Shown here piece by piece: positions 46,573 through 54,468 of a stretch of 64,000 nt of DNA (position 1 is its first letter; the number at the start of each line of letters is the position of its first letter). The notes below the pieces were generated by a model. The model saw nothing but the letters and a program-made list of their open reading frames with translations. It did no database searches and had not been told where the DNA came from. Source of the DNA: Pseudomonas sp. MWU15-20650. Its GTDB lineage: Bacteria > Pseudomonadota > Gammaproteobacteria > Pseudomonadales > Pseudomonadaceae. The stretch lies in contig NZ_JALJFG010000029.1 of assembly GCF_023242475.1 (NCBI RefSeq), positions 18,839 through 82,838 of the forward strand. The letters are read 5' to 3'. The position numbers and the translations under genes were made by a program.

Positions 46573-47673
46573 ATGGCTCTTTTCTTTCGCGTTGCAACAC
46601 CCTGCGATGTGCCGGCATTGGTGGCACTGGAACAGCATTGTTTCACCACCGACCGGCTCTCATCGCGCAGCTTCCAGTGGATGGTCAGCCGGGCCCATGG
46701 CCAGTTACTGGTGGCGGAGCAGGACGGGCAATTGCTCGGCTATGCGCTGGTGTTGTTCCATCGCGGCACCTCATTGGCGCGCCTGTACTCCATCGCCATC
46801 GCCGAGCACGCGCGCGGCATCGGCCTGGGCAGGCAGTTACTCACCCGCATCGAAGCCTGCGCCGTGGAGCACGACTGTGCGTACCTACGCCTGGAAGTGC
46901 GTACCGACAACCCCGGCGCCCTCGCCTTGTATGAGCGCAGTGGCTACCGGCGCTTCGCAGTGATCAATGATTACTACGAGGACCACAGCGCCGCCCTGCG
47001 CCTGGAAAAGCGCATCGTCCAGCACCAGGATGCACGCCCGCAGAGCGTGCCGTATTACCAACAGACCACCGACTTCACCTGTGGCGCCGCGTGCCTGTTG
47101 ATGGCCATGGGCGCCCTGGTGCCTGGGCGCCTCGCTCAGCGTCGCGAAGAGCTGCAAATCTGGCGTGAAGCCACCACCGTATTCATGACCGCCGGCCATG
47201 GCGGCTGTAGCCCACAAGGGCTGGCGCTGGCGGCCTGGCGCCGCGGCTTTGGCGTGCGCATGCAGGTCAACGTGCGCGGGCCGCTGTTTCTCGATGGCGT
47301 GCGCGACCCGCATAAAAAGGACGTGATGCGCCTGGTGCACGCCGCGTTCGAGGAAGAACTGGCAGGCAGTGACGTTGAGCACGTGTTCGGCAGCACCCTG
47401 GATTTACCCCATGTACTGCGCGAGGGCGGCCAACCGCTGGTGCTGATCAGCAGCTACCGTCTCACCCGTTCCAAGTCACCGCACTGGGTGATGGTCACCG
47501 ACTGCGACGAGGACTTCGTCTACCTGCATGACCCGGACGTGGACCACAGCCAGCACCGCCAGCCCCTGGACTGCCAGCATTTGCCCGTCAGCCATGGGGA
47601 GTTCGAGCGCATGTGCCGCTTCGGCAGCAACAAGCTGCGGGCGGCGGTGGTGCTGTTCAAGCCACTTGCTTGA
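46573..47673 (+). CDS. GNAT acetyltransferase fused to a C39-like cysteine peptidase
   Basis: A 366-residue two-domain protein. Residues 1-150 are a RimI-like GNAT domain with the acetyl-CoA loop ARGIGLGRQLL and ALYERSGYRRF. Residues about 156-366 are a C39-like peptidase: YYQQTTDFTCGAACLLMAMG with the catalytic Cys, GGCSPQGLALAAWRRGF, and the His/Asp pair in SPHWVMVTDCDEDFVYLHDPD. Unlike bacteriocin exporters it has no membrane or ABC domain, so it is cytoplasmic. It is divergent from the RimK-like ligase. Its last 17 bases overlap the 3' end of sfnG on the other strand. Confidence 0.85.
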   Translation: MALFFRVATPCDVPALVALEQHCFTTDRLSSRSFQWMVSRAHGQLLVAEQDGQLLGYALVLFHRGTSLARLYSIAIAEHARGIGLGRQLLTRIEACAVEHDCAYLRLEVRTDNPGALALYERSGYRRFAVINDYYEDHSAALRLEKRIVQHQDARPQSVPYYQQTTDFTCGAACLLMAMGALVPGRLAQRREELQIWREATTVFMTAGHGGCSPQGLALAAWRRGFGVRMQVNVRGPLFLDGVRDPHKKDVMRLVHAAFEEELAGSDVEHVFGSTLDLPHVLREGGQPLVLISSYRLTRSKSPHWVMVTDCDEDFVYLHDPDVDHSQHRQPLDCQHLPVSHGEFERMCRFGSNKLRAAVVLFKPLA

Positions 47674-48742
47674 TGCCGGCCTTGGCTTCCAGTTCGCGTA
47701 CCAGCGGCAGGACGCGTTTGCCGAAGTATTCCACCTCTTCCTGGAAGTGCAGGAAGCCCGCGAGCACCAGGTCCACGCCCACGGCCTTGAGCGCGACGAT
47801 CCGTTCGGCGATTTGCTGCGGCGTGCCGATCAGGTTGGTCTTGAAGCCATCGTTGTACTGCACCAGGTCCTCAAAGCTGGACTTGGCCCAATTGCCCTCG
47901 CCTTCCGGTGAGGCCTTGCCCGCTTGTTTGGCCGCGTCGCCAAAGGCGTTGACCGCTTCCGGGTCGGCCTTGTCGATGATTTGCGCCAGGACGGCGCGGG
48001 CTTCTTCCTCGGTGTCGCGGGCGATCACAAAGGCGTTCACCCCGACCTTCACCGAATGAGCATTGGCAGCGGCCTTGGCGCGAATATCATCGACCTGGGC
48101 CTTGATGCCTTCCGGCGTGTTGCCGTTGGTGAAATACCAGTCCGACACGCGCGCGGCCATATCCCGCGCCGCCCGTGAACTGCCGCCCTGGAAAATCTCC
48201 GGCTGGCCCAGTGGCTTGGGCTTGAGGGTGTACTGGTTGAAGCGATAGAAGTCGCCCTTGAAGGTAAAGTCGTCCTGGGTCCAGATGCCTTTGAGGGCAC
48301 GGATAAATTCTTCGGAACGGCGATAGCGCTCATCGTGCTCCAGCCAATGCTCGCCAATCGCCTGGAACTCACCCTTGAACCAGCCGCTGACGATATTCAC
48401 CGCGATGCGGCCGTTGGTGAGTTGGTCGATGGTCGCCAGTTGCTTGGCTGCCAACGCCGGTTGCCACGGGCCGGGCAGGATCGCGGCGATCACCTTGAGC
48501 TTGGTGGTCGCGGCCAGCAGGGCATGGCTGAACGCCACGGATTCATGCTGGTTCTGCGCGCCATAGCCGGCGGTGAAGCGAATCTGGGTCAGGCCATATT
48601 CGAAGCCGGCGGCTTCGGCCAGTTGCGCCAACTTGCGGTTGTAGTCGATGCCCCAGTGGGTGCGTTGTTCGATCTTGCTGACCACCAGCCCCCCGCTGAC
48701 GTTGGGCACCCAATAGGCAAATTTCACGGCTTGCTGACTCAT
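47657..48742 (-). CDS. sfnG: FMNH2-dependent dimethylsulfone monooxygenase SfnG
   Basis: A 361-residue flavin-dependent monooxygenase of the bacterial luciferase / SsuD family. It begins MSQQAVKFAYWVPNVSGGLV, with WGIDYNRKLAQLAEAAGFEYGL and IAVNIVSGWFKGEFQAIGEHW, as in SfnG, which splits dimethylsulfone to methanesulfinate for sulfur scavenging. The ATG at 48742 (GAGG 10 bases ahead) matches the family start; the open frame runs 240 bp further but crosses its promoter. A sigma-54 promoter lies about 40 bp upstream, consistent with SfnR control. Confidence 0.9.
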   Translation of the reverse strand: MSQQAVKFAYWVPNVSGGLVVSKIEQRTHWGIDYNRKLAQLAEAAGFEYGLTQIRFTAGYGAQNQHESVAFSHALLAATTKLKVIAAILPGPWQPALAAKQLATIDQLTNGRIAVNIVSGWFKGEFQAIGEHWLEHDERYRRSEEFIRALKGIWTQDDFTFKGDFYRFNQYTLKPKPLGQPEIFQGGSSRAARDMAARVSDWYFTNGNTPEGIKAQVDDIRAKAAANAHSVKVGVNAFVIARDTEEEARAVLAQIIDKADPEAVNAFGDAAKQAGKASPEGEGNWAKSSFEDLVQYNDGFKTNLIGTPQQIAERIVALKAVGVDLVLAGFLHFQEEVEYFGKRVLPLVRELEAKAGIKQVA

Positions 48743-48780
48743 CGAACAGTACCTCGCAGAAAGGGTTGTACGAAGGCTTG

Positions 48781-48796
48781 AGCAGCAAGCGTGCCA
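48781..48796 (-). promoter_or_regulatory. Sigma-54 promoter of sfnG
   Basis: On the minus strand TGGCACGCTTGCTGCT matches the -24/-12 consensus TGGCACG-N4-TTGCW with one mismatch and correct GG-N10-GC spacing. Predicted transcription starts about 12 bp beyond, some 30 bp before the sfnG ATG. Confidence 0.75.
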
Positions 48797-48894
48797 GGCA
48801 GTGGCAAAGCCCCGCCCCTTGGGCGCTGGCGGAAAAAACCGGGCACTGGAACAACTCCGGGCTAATGTCATGGATCGCACGGGTTTGTCGATCC

Positions 48895-48914
48895 GCTGTT
48901 GCTGGAGCAACAGC
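48895..48914. promoter_or_regulatory. 20-bp dyad between the two sigma-54 promoters, likely enhancer site
   Basis: GCTGTTGCT-GG-AGCAACAGC is a perfect inverted repeat with 9-bp arms. It lies about 100 bp upstream of the sfnG promoter and about 40 bp upstream of the opposite sigma-54 motif. A second, weaker dyad GGATCG/CGATCC (48872-48894) is adjacent. A sigma-54 activator such as SfnR is the obvious candidate ligand. Confidence 0.55.
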
Positions 48915-48953
48915 AGATAACGTTCAGGCCCCGCAATTACAGGATCAAAACCC

Positions 48954-48969
48954 CGGCACGGACTGTGCA
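48954..48969 (+). promoter_or_regulatory. Sigma-54 promoter-like motif facing the broken acyl-CoA dehydrogenase gene
   Basis: CGGCACGGACTGTGCA keeps the GG and GC of the -24/-12 elements at 10-base spacing and has two mismatches to TGGCACG-N4-TTGCA. It lies 40 bp before the ATG of the pseudogene. Confidence 0.5.
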
Positions 48970-49008
48970 ACCTCCAGGACACGCGTCTACAGCCAAGGAG
49001 CCATCCCC

Positions 49009-49306
49009 ATGACCGAACACCACGTCATCAATCCGCTGTCTACCGGCATCGACTACCCCACGCTGGCCGCACGTTTGCGACCGATCTTCCAGCGTATCGC
49101 CGAGGGCGCGGTTGAGCGCGAACACAGCCGCACCCTGCCCTATGTCCGGTCCAATGGCTCAAGGAAGCCGGTTTTGGCGCGGTGCGCGTACCGTGTCGTC
49201 CCACAACCCGGTGATCTACAAGGCTCGGATCGTTGGCGACTGGGTGATCAATGGCACCGAACCGCCGTTTGTATGGCAGATCGGCAACGGCCCGGCCAAG
49301 GCTTAA
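49009..49306 (+). pseudogene. Decayed acyl-CoA dehydrogenase family gene (SfnC/DszC-like)
   Basis: The start is intact: AAGGAG, then ATG and MTEHHVINPLSTGIDYPTLA, running to RTLPY. At about 49144 the frame shifts; PVQWLKEAGFGAVRV continues in a second frame. At about 49192 the sequence jumps to the family's C-terminus (VSSHNPVIYKARIVGDWVIN, PPFVWQIGNGP) in a third frame ending TAA at 49306. Roughly 60 codons of N-terminus and 37 of C-terminus remain of a protein normally near 400 residues, so most of the gene was deleted. Its position, divergent from sfnG with a sigma-54-like motif, indicates a former flavin-dependent sulfur-scavenging enzyme. Confidence 0.85.
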
Positions 49307-50088
49307 AACGCCAGCTTGTAACCGATGGTCATCAACATGACCGCCAGGCACGGGCGCAATACGCCGTCCGGGACTTTGCCGGTCATGTGGCTACCCAGGT
49401 AAATCCCCGGCAGCGACCCCATCAGCAAAAAGCCCAGCAGGTGCCAGTCCATATTGCCCATGCTGGCGTGACCCAGGCCCGCCACCAGGGTCAGGGGCAC
49501 GGCGTGGGCGATTTCGGTGCCGACCAGGCGGCGCGTGGCCAGGAAGGGGTACAGGATAAACAGCGCGACGGTGCCAAGGGCGCCGGCGCCGATCGAGGTC
49601 AGGGCAACCATGGTGCCGAGGATGGCGCCGGTGACCACCGTCAATGCGTTCAGGTTGCGCGAGCTCATGTGGTAATCATCGCCGGCATGGCGCTGGGCGA
49701 AGGCCAACAGGCTTTTCTTGAACAGGATCGCCAGGGCCGTCAGCAGCAGCACCACGCCAAGGGCCTGCTTGATCACGGCGTTCATCGCGCTGGGGTCGGT
49801 GTGCAGGCTGGCCAGGAACCACAACGTCAGCAACACCGCAGGCACGCTGCCCAGGGTCAGCCAGCCGGTGATGCGCCAGTCGATGTTCCTGTTCTTGCTG
49901 TGCACCAGCACCCCACCCGACTTGGTGATGGCGGCGTACAACAGGTCGGTGCCCACGGCGGTGGCCGGGTTGATGCCGAACCACAACAGGATCGGGGTCA
50001 TCAACGAGCCCCCACCGACACCGGTCATGCCCACGATGAACCCAACGATCAGGCCGGCGACAACGAAACCAATATTCCCCACATCCAT
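49303..50088 (-). CDS. TauE/SafE family sulfite exporter-like membrane protein
   Basis: A 261-residue membrane protein with about eight helices. The duplicated family motifs are visible: GMTGVGGGSLMTPILL with GTDLLYAA in the first half and TSIGAGALGTVALFIL with GTEIAHAVPLTL in the second. It exports sulfite or small organosulfonates, matching the sulfur genes beside it. Its stop overlaps that of the convergent pseudogene by 4 bp. The 90 bp upstream are AT-rich (TATAAG, TTATAAG on the minus strand), a plausible promoter without a nameable operator. Confidence 0.88.
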   Translation of the reverse strand: MDVGNIGFVVAGLIVGFIVGMTGVGGGSLMTPILLWFGINPATAVGTDLLYAAITKSGGVLVHSKNRNIDWRITGWLTLGSVPAVLLTLWFLASLHTDPSAMNAVIKQALGVVLLLTALAILFKKSLLAFAQRHAGDDYHMSSRNLNALTVVTGAILGTMVALTSIGAGALGTVALFILYPFLATRRLVGTEIAHAVPLTLVAGLGHASMGNMDWHLLGFLLMGSLPGIYLGSHMTGKVPDGVLRPCLAVMLMTIGYKLAF

Positions 50089-50179
50089 TACAACTACCTG
50101 CGGCCTTATAAATTTCTGGCGGCAGGATAGCGATTTTTCTTATAACGACTTATACCAATATGATCTGACTTTATGCCTT

Positions 50180-50950
50180 TTAGCTCAGTCGGTTACACAC
50201 GTAAGCCTGGGTCTGGTACGGGAAGGCCACGGTGTCGCGCCCCTTCAACGCCGGGTGGGTGTCGATCAACCTGCGCAATTGCTCGGTCACTCGGGCTTTT
50301 TCCGACGCGGGCAGCGCGGCAATGAAGCTCACCGAGAGGAAGCGGTCCATGATCACTTCCTGCGGGCTGCCGACATGGCTGTACGGAAAACAGATCATTT
50401 TGGGGTCGGAAAAATACTCGCCGGTGAACGCCTCGCGCCAACGGCCGGTGTGAAAGCGCGGCGTATCCCCTTCGTAAGGCGTGATGATTTGGGTAATGGC
50501 CGCCACCCAATCCACCGACTCGTCCCGCACATTCCACACCAGCCCCAGGCGCCCTCCGGGCTTGAGCACGCGGTGAATGTCCGCCAGCGCGGCGCGGGTG
50601 GAAAACCAGTGGAACGCCTGCGCGCAGACCACTGCGTCAGCGCTGGCGGACGGGAGCGGGATGGATTCGGCGGTGCCGTCGACCAGGCGCACGTCCGGCA
50701 GCAGTTTGGTCAACTGCGCGCCCATTGCCGCCACCGGCTCGACCGCAATCAGCGTCGGCGCCAGGGTGCTGAGCAGCCGGGTGAACTTGCCGGTGCCGGC
50801 GCCCAGGTCGATGACGGTCGACTGCGCGTTGATATGCAGCGCGTCGGCCAGCCAGCCGGTCAGTTGACGGGGGTAGTCCGGCCGGCCTTGGGCGTAGGTG
50901 ACGGCCTGGGTAGAGAAACCGTGTTGAGCAGACGGGTGAACATCAGTCAT
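50180..50950 (-). CDS. Class I SAM-dependent methyltransferase
   Basis: A 256-residue cytoplasmic methyltransferase. Motif I is VIDLGAGTGKFTRLL (about 47-61), followed by the acidic VEPVAAM, then FDA-type motif DAVVCAQAFHWF and motif III LKPGGRLGLVWN. This pattern is close to Methyltransf_11 proteins. The substrate is unknown. The ATG at 50950 has GAGGAGAG about 7 bases ahead; a TTG two codons upstream was rejected. It is co-directional with tauE and with the sensor kinase upstream, but separated from each by intergenic gaps. Confidence 0.88.
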   Translation of the reverse strand: MTDVHPSAQHGFSTQAVTYAQGRPDYPRQLTGWLADALHINAQSTVIDLGAGTGKFTRLLSTLAPTLIAVEPVAAMGAQLTKLLPDVRLVDGTAESIPLPSASADAVVCAQAFHWFSTRAALADIHRVLKPGGRLGLVWNVRDESVDWVAAITQIITPYEGDTPRFHTGRWREAFTGEYFSDPKMICFPYSHVGSPQEVIMDRFLSVSFIAALPASEKARVTEQLRRLIDTHPALKGRDTVAFPYQTQAYVCNRLS

Positions 50951-51008
50951 TGCCAATCTCTCCTCGGGTATCGCGGGCGCACAGTGTGCGCCCTTCCCTG
51001 CCGATTTT

Positions 51009-52313
51009 CTAATCGACCTTCGTGGGCAACCACAGGCGAAACCGCGCCCCGCCCAGCGGCGACGCCAGGGCCGTCAGGGTGCCGCCTTGGGCTTCCATCG
51101 CACGTCGGCTGATCGCCAGCCCCAGGCCAAAACCACCGGTGGCGCGGTCGCGGCTGCGATCAAGGCGGTAAAACGGCTCGAAGATGCGCTCGCGCTGATC
51201 CACCGGTATGCCGATGCCATCGTCATCTACCCAGATTTCACACCCATTGGGGCACACCTTGACCCCTACCTGGATGCGCTTGTCGCAATAACGCGTGGCA
51301 TTGCGCAACAGGTTCTGCAAGGCGCGGGCGGTGAGGCGCGGGTCGAGGCTGAAGCGCTCCACGGTACAGTCGAGCGCCACGTCGATGACAATCTCGGGGT
51401 TTTCCAATTCGTCATCGACGCTGCCCAGTACGCTGTCGATAAACTCATCGAGCACCACGTCCACCCGCTCCGGCAGCTGCGCCGGGTTTTGCAGGCGGCT
51501 GTAGGACAGCAATTCCAACACCAGCTCATCCAGCTCACGAATATGCGCCACCAGGCTTTGCAGGCGCTCGCGACTGGCCTGGGGCAGGTCCTCGGAAAGC
51601 GCCAGGGCCAAGCCGAAATCCAAGCGGGTCAACGGTGTGCGCAGTTCGTGGGAGACCGCATTGAGCAAGTCACGCTGCTGGTTCAACAGGTGCTCGAAGT
51701 CGTCCGCCATGGTGTCGAACACCGCCGCCAGGCTACCGATATTGGAACGGGGCGGAATGCGCGTGCGCTCGGCCAGGTTGCCCTTGCCCAATTGCGCAGC
51801 GGTGCTTTTCAGGCGCTCCAGGTCACGCCAGTGCGGGCGCAGCCAGTACAACAGACAGGCCAACAATGCGGCGCCGATGAGCACGTTCATCGACCAGTAC
51901 AGCAGGTTCATGTCCAGCGGGTCCGGCGGAATGGTCAGCTTGACGGCGAATTGCTCGTTGATCGGCGAACTGACTTCGTCCATCCAGCCCCACTCGCCCA
52001 GGCGGACCACCGGCTTGCCATGCTCCAGCAGCAGTTCTTCCTGCGGCGTATAGCGGGCATCCTGGCGCAGCAGCAGCTGCACCTTCAACGGCGCAAAGTC
52101 GCGGCTCAATTGGTCGGTGACCTGCGACCAATGCTCCACCGGCACTTGCTGGTATTGCTTGACGATAAGGCTTTGCAAGCCACGGGACTGTTCGACGTTG
52201 TAGTCCATGTAGCGGTGTTCAAACAGCTGAATCACCAGCTTGGGAATCAGGAAGATGGCCGCACTGTAGGTGACGATGGTGATCAGGTAGAGACGTAGCA
52301 GTACACGAAACAT
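51009..52313 (-). CDS. Sensor histidine kinase, RstB-like
   Basis: A 434-residue membrane kinase. Helix 1 is at about 7-30, a periplasmic sensor region at 31-135, helix 2 at about 138-160, then HAMP (SNIGSLAAVFDTMADDFEHLL). The phospho-acceptor His is in NAVSHELRTPLTRLDF, the N box in LQNLLRNATRY, and the G boxes in DDDGIGIP and GGFGLGLAIS. It overlaps no gene and lies 3 bp after its response regulator. By gene order (response regulator, kinase, divergent MFP-RND pump) it matches PA1438 of P. aeruginosa. The inducing signal is unknown. Confidence 0.9.
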   Translation of the reverse strand: MFRVLLRLYLITIVTYSAAIFLIPKLVIQLFEHRYMDYNVEQSRGLQSLIVKQYQQVPVEHWSQVTDQLSRDFAPLKVQLLLRQDARYTPQEELLLEHGKPVVRLGEWGWMDEVSSPINEQFAVKLTIPPDPLDMNLLYWSMNVLIGAALLACLLYWLRPHWRDLERLKSTAAQLGKGNLAERTRIPPRSNIGSLAAVFDTMADDFEHLLNQQRDLLNAVSHELRTPLTRLDFGLALALSEDLPQASRERLQSLVAHIRELDELVLELLSYSRLQNPAQLPERVDVVLDEFIDSVLGSVDDELENPEIVIDVALDCTVERFSLDPRLTARALQNLLRNATRYCDKRIQVGVKVCPNGCEIWVDDDGIGIPVDQRERIFEPFYRLDRSRDRATGGFGLGLAISRRAMEAQGGTLTALASPLGGARFRLWLPTKVD

Positions 52314-52316
52314 CGA

Positions 52317-53018
52317 TCAGCATTCCCACTCGGAACGACTGAACAGGTAGCCTTTGCCCCACACCGTCTTGATCTTGCGCGCCTCGCCGGCGTGGTCATC
52401 GAATTTGCGTCGCAACTTGGAAATAGCCACGTCCACCGAGCGATCCGTGCCGTTGAACTCAATGCCGCGCAAGCGTTGCAGGATCTGGTCGCGGCTGAGC
52501 ACTTCACCGGCATGCCGCGCCAACACCACCAGCAAGTTGTATTCACCGCTGGACAGCTCCACCGCTTGCTCACGCCAGGTCACGGTGCGTTCCGACAGGT
52601 CGATGCACAGATTGCCCATGGTGATCTGGTCGCTGGCCACCTGGGGTTCGGACAGGCTGCTGCGGCGCAACAGCGTACGCACCCGGGCGAGCAGAACGCG
52701 CGGTTCACAGGGCTTGGTGACATAGTCATCGGCGCCCATTTCCAGGCCCAGCACCTGGTCGTGACTGTCGTCGCGGGCGGTCAGCATCAGGATCGGCAGG
52801 CCCGCCGAGTCGGCGCGCAGCAAGCGGCAGACTTGCAGGCCATCGAGGCCCGGGAGCATCAGGTCGAGGATCACCAGGTCCGGCGGGTTGAGGCGCGCGC
52901 GTTCGCGAACGTGATCGCCACGGCTGAGCACACTGACGTGGTAGCCATTGCGTTCCAGGTAGCTGGCAATCAACTCGGAGAGTGCGGCGTCGTCTTCGAC
53001 CAGAAGGATGTTGGGCAT
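52317..53018 (-). CDS. OmpR-family response regulator, RstA-like
   Basis: A 233-residue regulator. The receiver domain (1-115) has VEDDAALSEL, phospho-acceptor Asp near 51 in LVILDLMLPG, LTARDD and YVTKPCEPR. The C-terminal winged helix (about 135-230) has LSSGEYNLLVVLARHAGEVLSRDQIL, and DRSVDVAISKLRRKF as the recognition helix, ending GKGYLFS. It is paired with the kinase 3 bp downstream and divergent from mexM. Direct repeats in the mexM promoter resemble RstA boxes and are the likely target. Confidence 0.92.
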   Translation of the reverse strand: MPNILLVEDDAALSELIASYLERNGYHVSVLSRGDHVRERARLNPPDLVILDLMLPGLDGLQVCRLLRADSAGLPILMLTARDDSHDQVLGLEMGADDYVTKPCEPRVLLARVRTLLRRSSLSEPQVASDQITMGNLCIDLSERTVTWREQAVELSSGEYNLLVVLARHAGEVLSRDQILQRLRGIEFNGTDRSVDVAISKLRRKFDDHAGEARKIKTVWGKGYLFSRSEWEC

Positions 53019-53063
53019 AGGGTGTTTCCAGAAAATACACTGATAAGTCGTACACAAAACCCA

Positions 53064-53153
53064 TGTGGGAGGGGGCTTGCTCCCGATAGCGGTGGATCAG
53101 CCAACGAATCGATTGACTGGTACTCCGTCATCGGGAGCAAGCCCCCTCCCACA
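53064..53153. repeat. REPIN between the response regulator and mexM
   Basis: Left arm TGTGGGAGGGGGCTTGCTCC, right arm ending GCCCCCTCCCACA, with an internal GATAGCGG-like arm. It occupies the divergent intergenic region, 46 bp from the response regulator start and 66 bp from the direct repeats at the mexM side. Confidence 0.9.
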
Positions 53154-53219
53154 TTTGATCTTCATTGTAAGCAAGGTTGTGCAAGGATATACGCCCCCGA
53201 CGCCACGCGCGCCGTACCT

Positions 53220-53254
53220 TACATTTCTTCACAGACGAGCTACACAGCTTCACA
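53220..53254 (+). promoter_or_regulatory. Direct repeats resembling RstA boxes upstream of mexM
   Basis: TACATTTCTTCACA (53220-53233) and TACACAGCTTCACA (53241-53254) are two 14-bp direct repeats 21 bp apart, so the four ACA half-sites fall at 10-, 11- and 10-base intervals on one DNA face. The E. coli RstA box is TACATNTNGTTACA. The second repeat ends 53 bp before the mexM start. Confidence 0.55.
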
Positions 53255-53307
53255 GCACCACGGCGCAGGTGACCTTAGGATGCGCCAGTCAATATTGGGA
53301 TAAGAGC

Positions 53308-54462
53308 ATGTCGAAGAATTTTTTTGCGCCGTTTTGCCTGTTGGCCCTCACCCTGGCCCTGAGCGCCTGTGGCCAGTCGGCCGATGAGGCGCCGGAAATG
53401 CCCCTGGCCAAAGTGCGGATCGAAACCCTGCAGGCCAAGCCGCTTTCCATTACCAGCGAATTGAGCGGGCGCATCGCCGCACCGCGCATTGCCGAAGTGC
53501 GGGCGCGGGTGGCTGGCGTGGTCATGCAGCGGGTGTTCAAGGAAGGCCACGACGTAAAACAGGGCGACGTGCTGTTCCGTATTGACCCGGCGCCCTTCAA
53601 GGCTGACCTGGACAGTGCCCAGGCCAACCTGAGCAAGGCAGAAGCCAACGCGTTCCAGGCACGCCTGCAAGAACAGCGCTACAGCCAGTTGATCGAAGGC
53701 AACGCGATCAGCGGCCAGGACTACGACAACGCACGCGCCGCCGTACGCCAGACCAATGCCGAAGTCGCCGCCAACAAGGCCGCCGTCGAGCGTGCCAAAT
53801 TGAACCTGGGCTACGCCACCGTGACCGCGCCGATTTCCGGGCGCATCGGCCGCGCGCTGGTGACCGAAGGCGCGTTGGTCGGCCAGAACGAAGCCACGCC
53901 GCTGGCGATCATCCAGCAACTGGACCCGATCCACGCCGACCTCACCCAGTCCACCCGCGAGCTGAACGACCTGCGTCGCGCCTTCCGTGCCGGCAGCCTT
54001 AAACAGGTGGGCCAGGACCAGGCCAAGGCCACCCTGATCCAGGATGACGGCAGCCTCTACCCGTTGCCGGGCAAACTGCTCTTCGCCGAGATCAGCGTGG
54101 ACCCGGGCACCGGGCAGATCATCCTGCGCAGCGAGTTCCCCAACCCGGACCTGGACCTGTTGCCCGGCAGTTTTGTGCGCGTGCGCCTGGAGCAAGCCGT
54201 CGACCGCCAAGGCATCAGCGTGCCGCAACGCGCCATCACCCGTGACAGCGCCGGTATCCCCATGGTGTTGCTGCTGGACGCTGAACAAACTGTCAGCCAG
54301 CAACCGGTGGAATTGGGCGCGGTGATCGAGGACCGTTGGATCGTCAGCAGCGGCCTCAAGCCCGGCGACCGCATCATCGTCGAGGGCCTGCAACACGCAC
54401 GCCCCGGTGAAAAAGTGGAAGTGGACGACAGCCCAGCCTCCGGCCCGCTCGCAAAGGAATAA
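53308..54462 (+). CDS. mexM: Periplasmic adaptor of a MexMN-like RND pump
   Basis: A 384-residue lipoprotein adaptor: signal sequence with lipobox LSAC (Cys21), then GQSADEAPEM. Residues about 45-190 contain the lipoyl/barrel-sandwich halves (ELSGRIAAPRIAEVRARVAG, GDVLFRIDPAPFKADLDSAQ) around an alpha-hairpin. It links the RND permease to an outer membrane channel. The length (MexM is about 385), the absence of an outer membrane factor gene and the neighbouring divergent two-component genes all match mexMN of P. aeruginosa. The name is assigned by this context, not by alignment. Confidence 0.75.
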   Translation: MSKNFFAPFCLLALTLALSACGQSADEAPEMPLAKVRIETLQAKPLSITSELSGRIAAPRIAEVRARVAGVVMQRVFKEGHDVKQGDVLFRIDPAPFKADLDSAQANLSKAEANAFQARLQEQRYSQLIEGNAISGQDYDNARAAVRQTNAEVAANKAAVERAKLNLGYATVTAPISGRIGRALVTEGALVGQNEATPLAIIQQLDPIHADLTQSTRELNDLRRAFRAGSLKQVGQDQAKATLIQDDGSLYPLPGKLLFAEISVDPGTGQIILRSEFPNPDLDLLPGSFVRVRLEQAVDRQGISVPQRAITRDSAGIPMVLLLDAEQTVSQQPVELGAVIEDRWIVSSGLKPGDRIIVEGLQHARPGEKVEVDDSPASGPLAKE

Positions 54463-54468
54463 CCCGTC

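Noticed and set aside
48743..48982. An upstream extension of sfnG
   Set aside because: It would run through the sigma-54 promoter; the family start MSQQAVKFAYWVPN is at 48742 with a ribosome binding site.
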